NCBI GenBank assembly: GCA_037132275.1
Contig: JBAXPK010000001.1
Location: 1-64,000, forward strand
Source: JAABPW01 sp037132275
GTDB taxonomy: Bacteria > Verrucomicrobiota > Kiritimatiellia > CAIKKV01 > CAITUY01
Direction of reading: 5' to 3'
DNA length: 64,000 bases
Made by a program: the position numbers and the translations under genes. A model generated the notes under the pieces. It was not told where the DNA came from and made no database searches. It saw only the letters and a program-made list of their open reading frames with translations. This document shows positions 61,172 to 64,000 of the stretch, in pieces; position 1 is the first letter of the stretch, and the number at the start of each line of letters is the position of its first letter.

Positions 61172-62020
61172 TCAGAACCGTCTGAACTTTGAGCCGGGGC
61201 GAACCTGACGGGGGGCGGGTTGCTTGGGCTGCTTGGGTTCCTCAAGCAGCAAGGCGTACCACGATTCGCCTAAGCCAGAGTTGGAAAATTGATTGAACCT
61301 GCCATTGGCAACGTGTTCCCAGTTTTTCTCCAAAGTTTCATCATCGGTCGCCGTTTTACCATCCACTAGAACCTTGAGCGCTTTTTCAGTCTGCTTCTTC
61401 CGGATCAACATCCAGGCATAGGAGGCATAAATGAGCGTGGCGTCATGCTTGAATTTCTTCCGGTACTTATCATAGGTTTTCTGAAGTTCAGCTTCCTCGC
61501 CAAGATGATACTGCCGGCACATTTTCATGCAACACAAGATAGGATCGGCAAGCATGGTTTTAGGCAGAAGACGATCCACTTCATCAAACTTCTTCAATTG
61601 GAAGAGGAACTGCACCCGCAGGGCATTGATCTGCCGGTCAAGCAGCAGGCTCCACCGGCAATAAGGATCCATCTTACGGGTGGTTTCCAGCGCCTCGGTG
61701 AGCATGGCGTCCTGATCCTTTCGGGCCTGATCCATGATAAACCTGATGTTCCCGCCACGACTGGCGAGTTGTTCATATTTTCGTTTGAGCACATTGTTTC
61801 GTTCCGTGATGCGTGCCTGAATGCCTGCCATAATGGAGTTGATCCTCTTGCGAATCCAGAGTGTGGACGAAACCTGTATGCCAACCCCCGCGAGAACCGA
61901 GATAACGACACTCCAGACGTGCAGGTGGCAACCGTAATGAAGTCCAACCCACAAACCACCCATGGTGAGTAATGATAATAATAGAGTCAACATATCCGCT
62001 AAAACCTTTCCAAGAATCAA
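61172..62020 (-). CDS. Membrane-anchored TPR-like hypothetical protein
   Basis: 282 residues, family not recognised. Two N-terminal membrane helices (about 6-27 and 35-53) are followed by a basic, probably coiled segment (RKRINSIMAGIQARITERNNVLKRKYEQLA). A helical region with TPR-like pairs (VQFLFQLKKFDEVDRLLP, LIYASYAWMLIRKKQTEKALKVL) comes next, ending in a Pro/Arg-rich tail. Such proteins often serve as inner-membrane scaffolds. The gene is 13 bases upstream of the recombinase gene. Confidence 0.65.
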   Translation of the reverse strand: MILGKVLADMLTLLLSLLTMGGLWVGLHYGCHLHVWSVVISVLAGVGIQVSSTLWIRKRINSIMAGIQARITERNNVLKRKYEQLASRGGNIRFIMDQARKDQDAMLTEALETTRKMDPYCRWSLLLDRQINALRVQFLFQLKKFDEVDRLLPKTMLADPILCCMKMCRQYHLGEEAELQKTYDKYRKKFKHDATLIYASYAWMLIRKKQTEKALKVLVDGKTATDDETLEKNWEHVANGRFNQFSNSGLGESWYALLLEEPKQPKQPAPRQVRPGSKFRRF

Positions 62021-62095
62021 TGATTGATGAAGCGAGTATCCACATCCATGACACGGGGGTCAAGCTCGCAACAGCGCGCAACAGGCCAGCCTGAC

Positions 62096-64000
62096 TTATG
62101 TGGCCACCCAATGGGACAGGATGTAGAGGCCCAACAGGGCGCTCGTGTCATCCGGTCGAACTTTGGGTCCATCCTTATCGCGGGCTTCACGCATCAACTC
62201 CAGATACCACACCCCGGCCCCGAACCGGGGGTCATGCCAGATCAGCGATTCGACAAACACCTCTTCATCCCCGCCAAACTCAATTCCATAACGCAAGGCT
62301 GCCAACCCGATCGCTAAATCAAACAGCGCGTCTTCAATGCCGTCGATCCGCCCCGCGACATAAGCCAGTTCGATCTGCCGAGTTTTCTCGATCAATGCCC
62401 GTCCCTGTCCTTGCAAATGCTCGCGCGTGGCAGAGGCAATCAAGTCCCTGAGCTTGAACAACATCCGTTCGACTTCGGATCCACGGGCCCGCTGCTCGCG
62501 GACTAAAATTCGATAAAATTCGCTGGGATCGCCGATCAAATCCGCAACGGCCACCGCCAGTGAACGCTTGAGCACGGGGTTGACCGTCTGTTGCAGGCGC
62601 GGCAAAATCTCATAAATGGCGGCCATTTCGCCCAACTTGGCAAGCGCCTCGCTGGAGGCTGACACAATCTTCGAGTCGTGGCTTTCCGCCAGCACCTTCA
62701 TGAGGGGTTCCGTGGCGCGCTCATCGCCAATCTCGCCCAGCGTGCGAGCGGTTTCGGATACCGTTTCCCGATCACCGTCACTGAGGCGGCGGATGAGCGC
62801 GTCAACACTTGACCGGTCATGGGCCTGACGCAACGCCCGGGCAATTTGAGGCATGAGGTCAATGTGGGGATCATCGAGTTTATGAACCAGGGCCTCCACC
62901 GCATCAGGGCTGCCGATCCGGCCCAGCGCCATGGCGGCCTCTTCGCGCACGTCGGCCGAGGTATCATCCAATTTTTCGATCAGGTCGCGCACAGCAATCC
63001 GCAGGCGATCCTCGCCCAGTTTGCGCACCGCATCCGCACGCCCGTCACAGGTCGTCGAACTGAGCATCGCCAGAATATTATAGGTTCCTGTAAATAACCG
63101 CAGCGGATTACCCACATGCAGGCTGGCCAGCGCCGTACGAAAGGTCATCTCACCCTCGCGTTGGCGGACGTTTAAGAGCATACGCACAGCCACCAGCCAG
63201 ACCAACGCCATTTGCATGAGAATCAGGACGTGAAAGAATCCAAACACGGTACCCGTGGGCATAACCCAGGTAAAGGGATGTGCATTCATCCAATCCATCA
63301 CTTTGCCGGCAACCAGCGGCCCGAGGGCGCCGATCGCCCCCACCACACTCCAATGCACAGCCATGGCCATGGTGCGCCCATGGGCCGGCATCAGCGCCGC
63401 CGCCAGACTAACCTGGGACAGGCCCACCCCTGAATAAAATAGCCCGGCAAAAATGTTGACGACCATCAGGATCAGTATCGGCTGGGCCACGGTGAAGGAC
63501 GGAAGAAACGGCAAGTCGATCAGCACGGTGATATCGCGCATGAAAAACCAGAAGGCGCCCAGGGATGGCGCCACGATCATCATGACAGCGCCGAAGTTTC
63601 TCGCCCCCACGCGATCCATCACGTAACTCCACAAGAACCCCGCGATGGACGCGCCAATCATGCTGCTGATCACCATCGCCGACATGGCGGCATACCCGAT
63701 ATGATAAATGCGATTGAGATACACAAACCCCAGCTGAGCGATCAGTCCGATGCCAAATGTCCAAACCCCCATGGCCAGTGTCAACCATAGAAAGTCGCGA
63801 TGGGCGAGTGGATGGAAAAACCGGTTCAAGAGGCCCTCGCGACGGATCACTCCGCCGGGCTTGGGTTCCGGCACCCACATATGAACAATGACATCCGCAG
63901 CCCCGAGAAGCGCGGCAAAGCTGAATACTATGACAAAGCCGGTGAGAAGGCGGCGCGGCTGGGCTGGATCGTTGAAAGCATCTAACACCCAACCAGCCAG
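62096..64000 (-). CDS. MFS-type transporter fused to HEAT repeats, 5' end missing
   Basis: Partial leftward gene open to the window edge; about 634 residues are visible. The N-terminal part (to about 285) shows around 8 hydrophobic helices with MFS-like features (SSMIGASIAGFLWSYVMDRVGARNFG, MPAHGRTMAMAVHWSVVGAIGALGPLVAGKVMDWM). From about 320 on, HEAT/PBS-lyase-like repeats occur: TSADVREEAAMALGRIGSPDAVEALVHKL, GDRETVSETARTLGEIGDERATEPLMKVL. GTG 63988 is not a true start, as the frame continues and only part of the transporter is seen. The substrate is unknown. Confidence 0.72.
   Translation of the reverse strand: MAGWVLDAFNDPAQPRRLLTGFVIVFSFAALLGAADVIVHMWVPEPKPGGVIRREGLLNRFFHPLAHRDFLWLTLAMGVWTFGIGLIAQLGFVYLNRIYHIGYAAMSAMVISSMIGASIAGFLWSYVMDRVGARNFGAVMMIVAPSLGAFWFFMRDITVLIDLPFLPSFTVAQPILILMVVNIFAGLFYSGVGLSQVSLAAALMPAHGRTMAMAVHWSVVGAIGALGPLVAGKVMDWMNAHPFTWVMPTGTVFGFFHVLILMQMALVWLVAVRMLLNVRQREGEMTFRTALASLHVGNPLRLFTGTYNILAMLSSTTCDGRADAVRKLGEDRLRIAVRDLIEKLDDTSADVREEAAMALGRIGSPDAVEALVHKLDDPHIDLMPQIARALRQAHDRSSVDALIRRLSDGDRETVSETARTLGEIGDERATEPLMKVLAESHDSKIVSASSEALAKLGEMAAIYEILPRLQQTVNPVLKRSLAVAVADLIGDPSEFYRILVREQRARGSEVERMLFKLRDLIASATREHLQGQGRALIEKTRQIELAYVAGRIDGIEDALFDLAIGLAALRYGIEFGGDEEVFVESLIWHDPRFGAGVWYLELMREARDKDGPKVRPDDTSALLGLYILSHWVAT

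Noticed and set aside
1..64000. CRISPR arrays, tRNA or rRNA genes, insertion sequences, prophage
   Set aside because: No regularly spaced direct repeats, cloverleaf-type sequences, transposase or phage genes were seen on reading; small RNA genes could still be missed without a covariance search.

Overview
This window reads as a piece of a GC-rich, Gram-negative bacterial chromosome. The outer membrane is implied by a TonB-dependent receptor, WaaA (Kdo transferase) and GmhA (heptose synthesis). PVC-type features (the 'WPQFRG' beta-propeller family, a 'CGCCNP' NHL protein, a transmembrane Ser/Thr kinase, a HEAT-fused MFS protein) suggest a member of the Planctomycetes-Verrucomicrobia-Chlamydiae group, perhaps a Kiritimatiellota/Lentisphaerae-like lineage. 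That placement is inference. No tRNA, rRNA, IS element, phage gene or CRISPR array was seen.

Layout. 1-9.4 kb: a mixed accessory part with a truncated beta-helix protein, an acyltransferase, ribulokinase, an ion-transporter-like permease coupled to a TonB receptor, and two beta-propeller proteins. 9.5-20.9 kb: a promoter, cobalamin riboswitch and intrinsic terminator, then a tightly overlapping operon for anaerobic corrin-ring synthesis (adenosyltransferase, CbiA, C, D, E, L, F, G, H, J, X) and cobalt uptake (CbiM, N, Q, O). CbiT is absent, and CbiH has no conventional start codon. 21-27 kb: a glycosyltransferase, a CPBP protease and MtnA, facing a Ser/Thr kinase, a 58-residue membrane protein and a CoaC-like flavoprotein. 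The CoaC group is preceded by a candidate structured RNA with its own promoter. 27-41 kb: a long leftward run with a keto-deoxy-sugar-type kinase and uronate isomerase, RNA methyltransferases, MurJ, GmhA, a peptide-binding protein, SecG and the glycolytic set TpiA, Pgk and GAPDH. 41-48 kb: CstA, an RsmC-like methyltransferase, PdxB, a MetE-like protein and GlpD.

The most unusual part is 48.3-58.8 kb, a futalosine-type menaquinone pathway packed into six polypeptides, three of which are fusions: MqnD; MqnB-MqnP; UbiX-like; UbiD-like; MenG/UbiE-MqnA; and, beyond a divergent larB-larC pair, MqnE-MqnC. Together they would take chorismate plus adenosine to menaquinone, except for an aminofutalosine deaminase, which is not seen. 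The MenG-MqnA fusion joins the first enzyme of the pathway to the last.

58.8-64 kb holds WaaA, a XerC/D recombinase, a TPR-like membrane protein and the truncated HEAT-MFS protein. Several short repeats (ATTCTGG, AGGCTGTA, GTGAAACG-like and GGATC palindromes) recur between genes and, in pdxB, inside a coding region.
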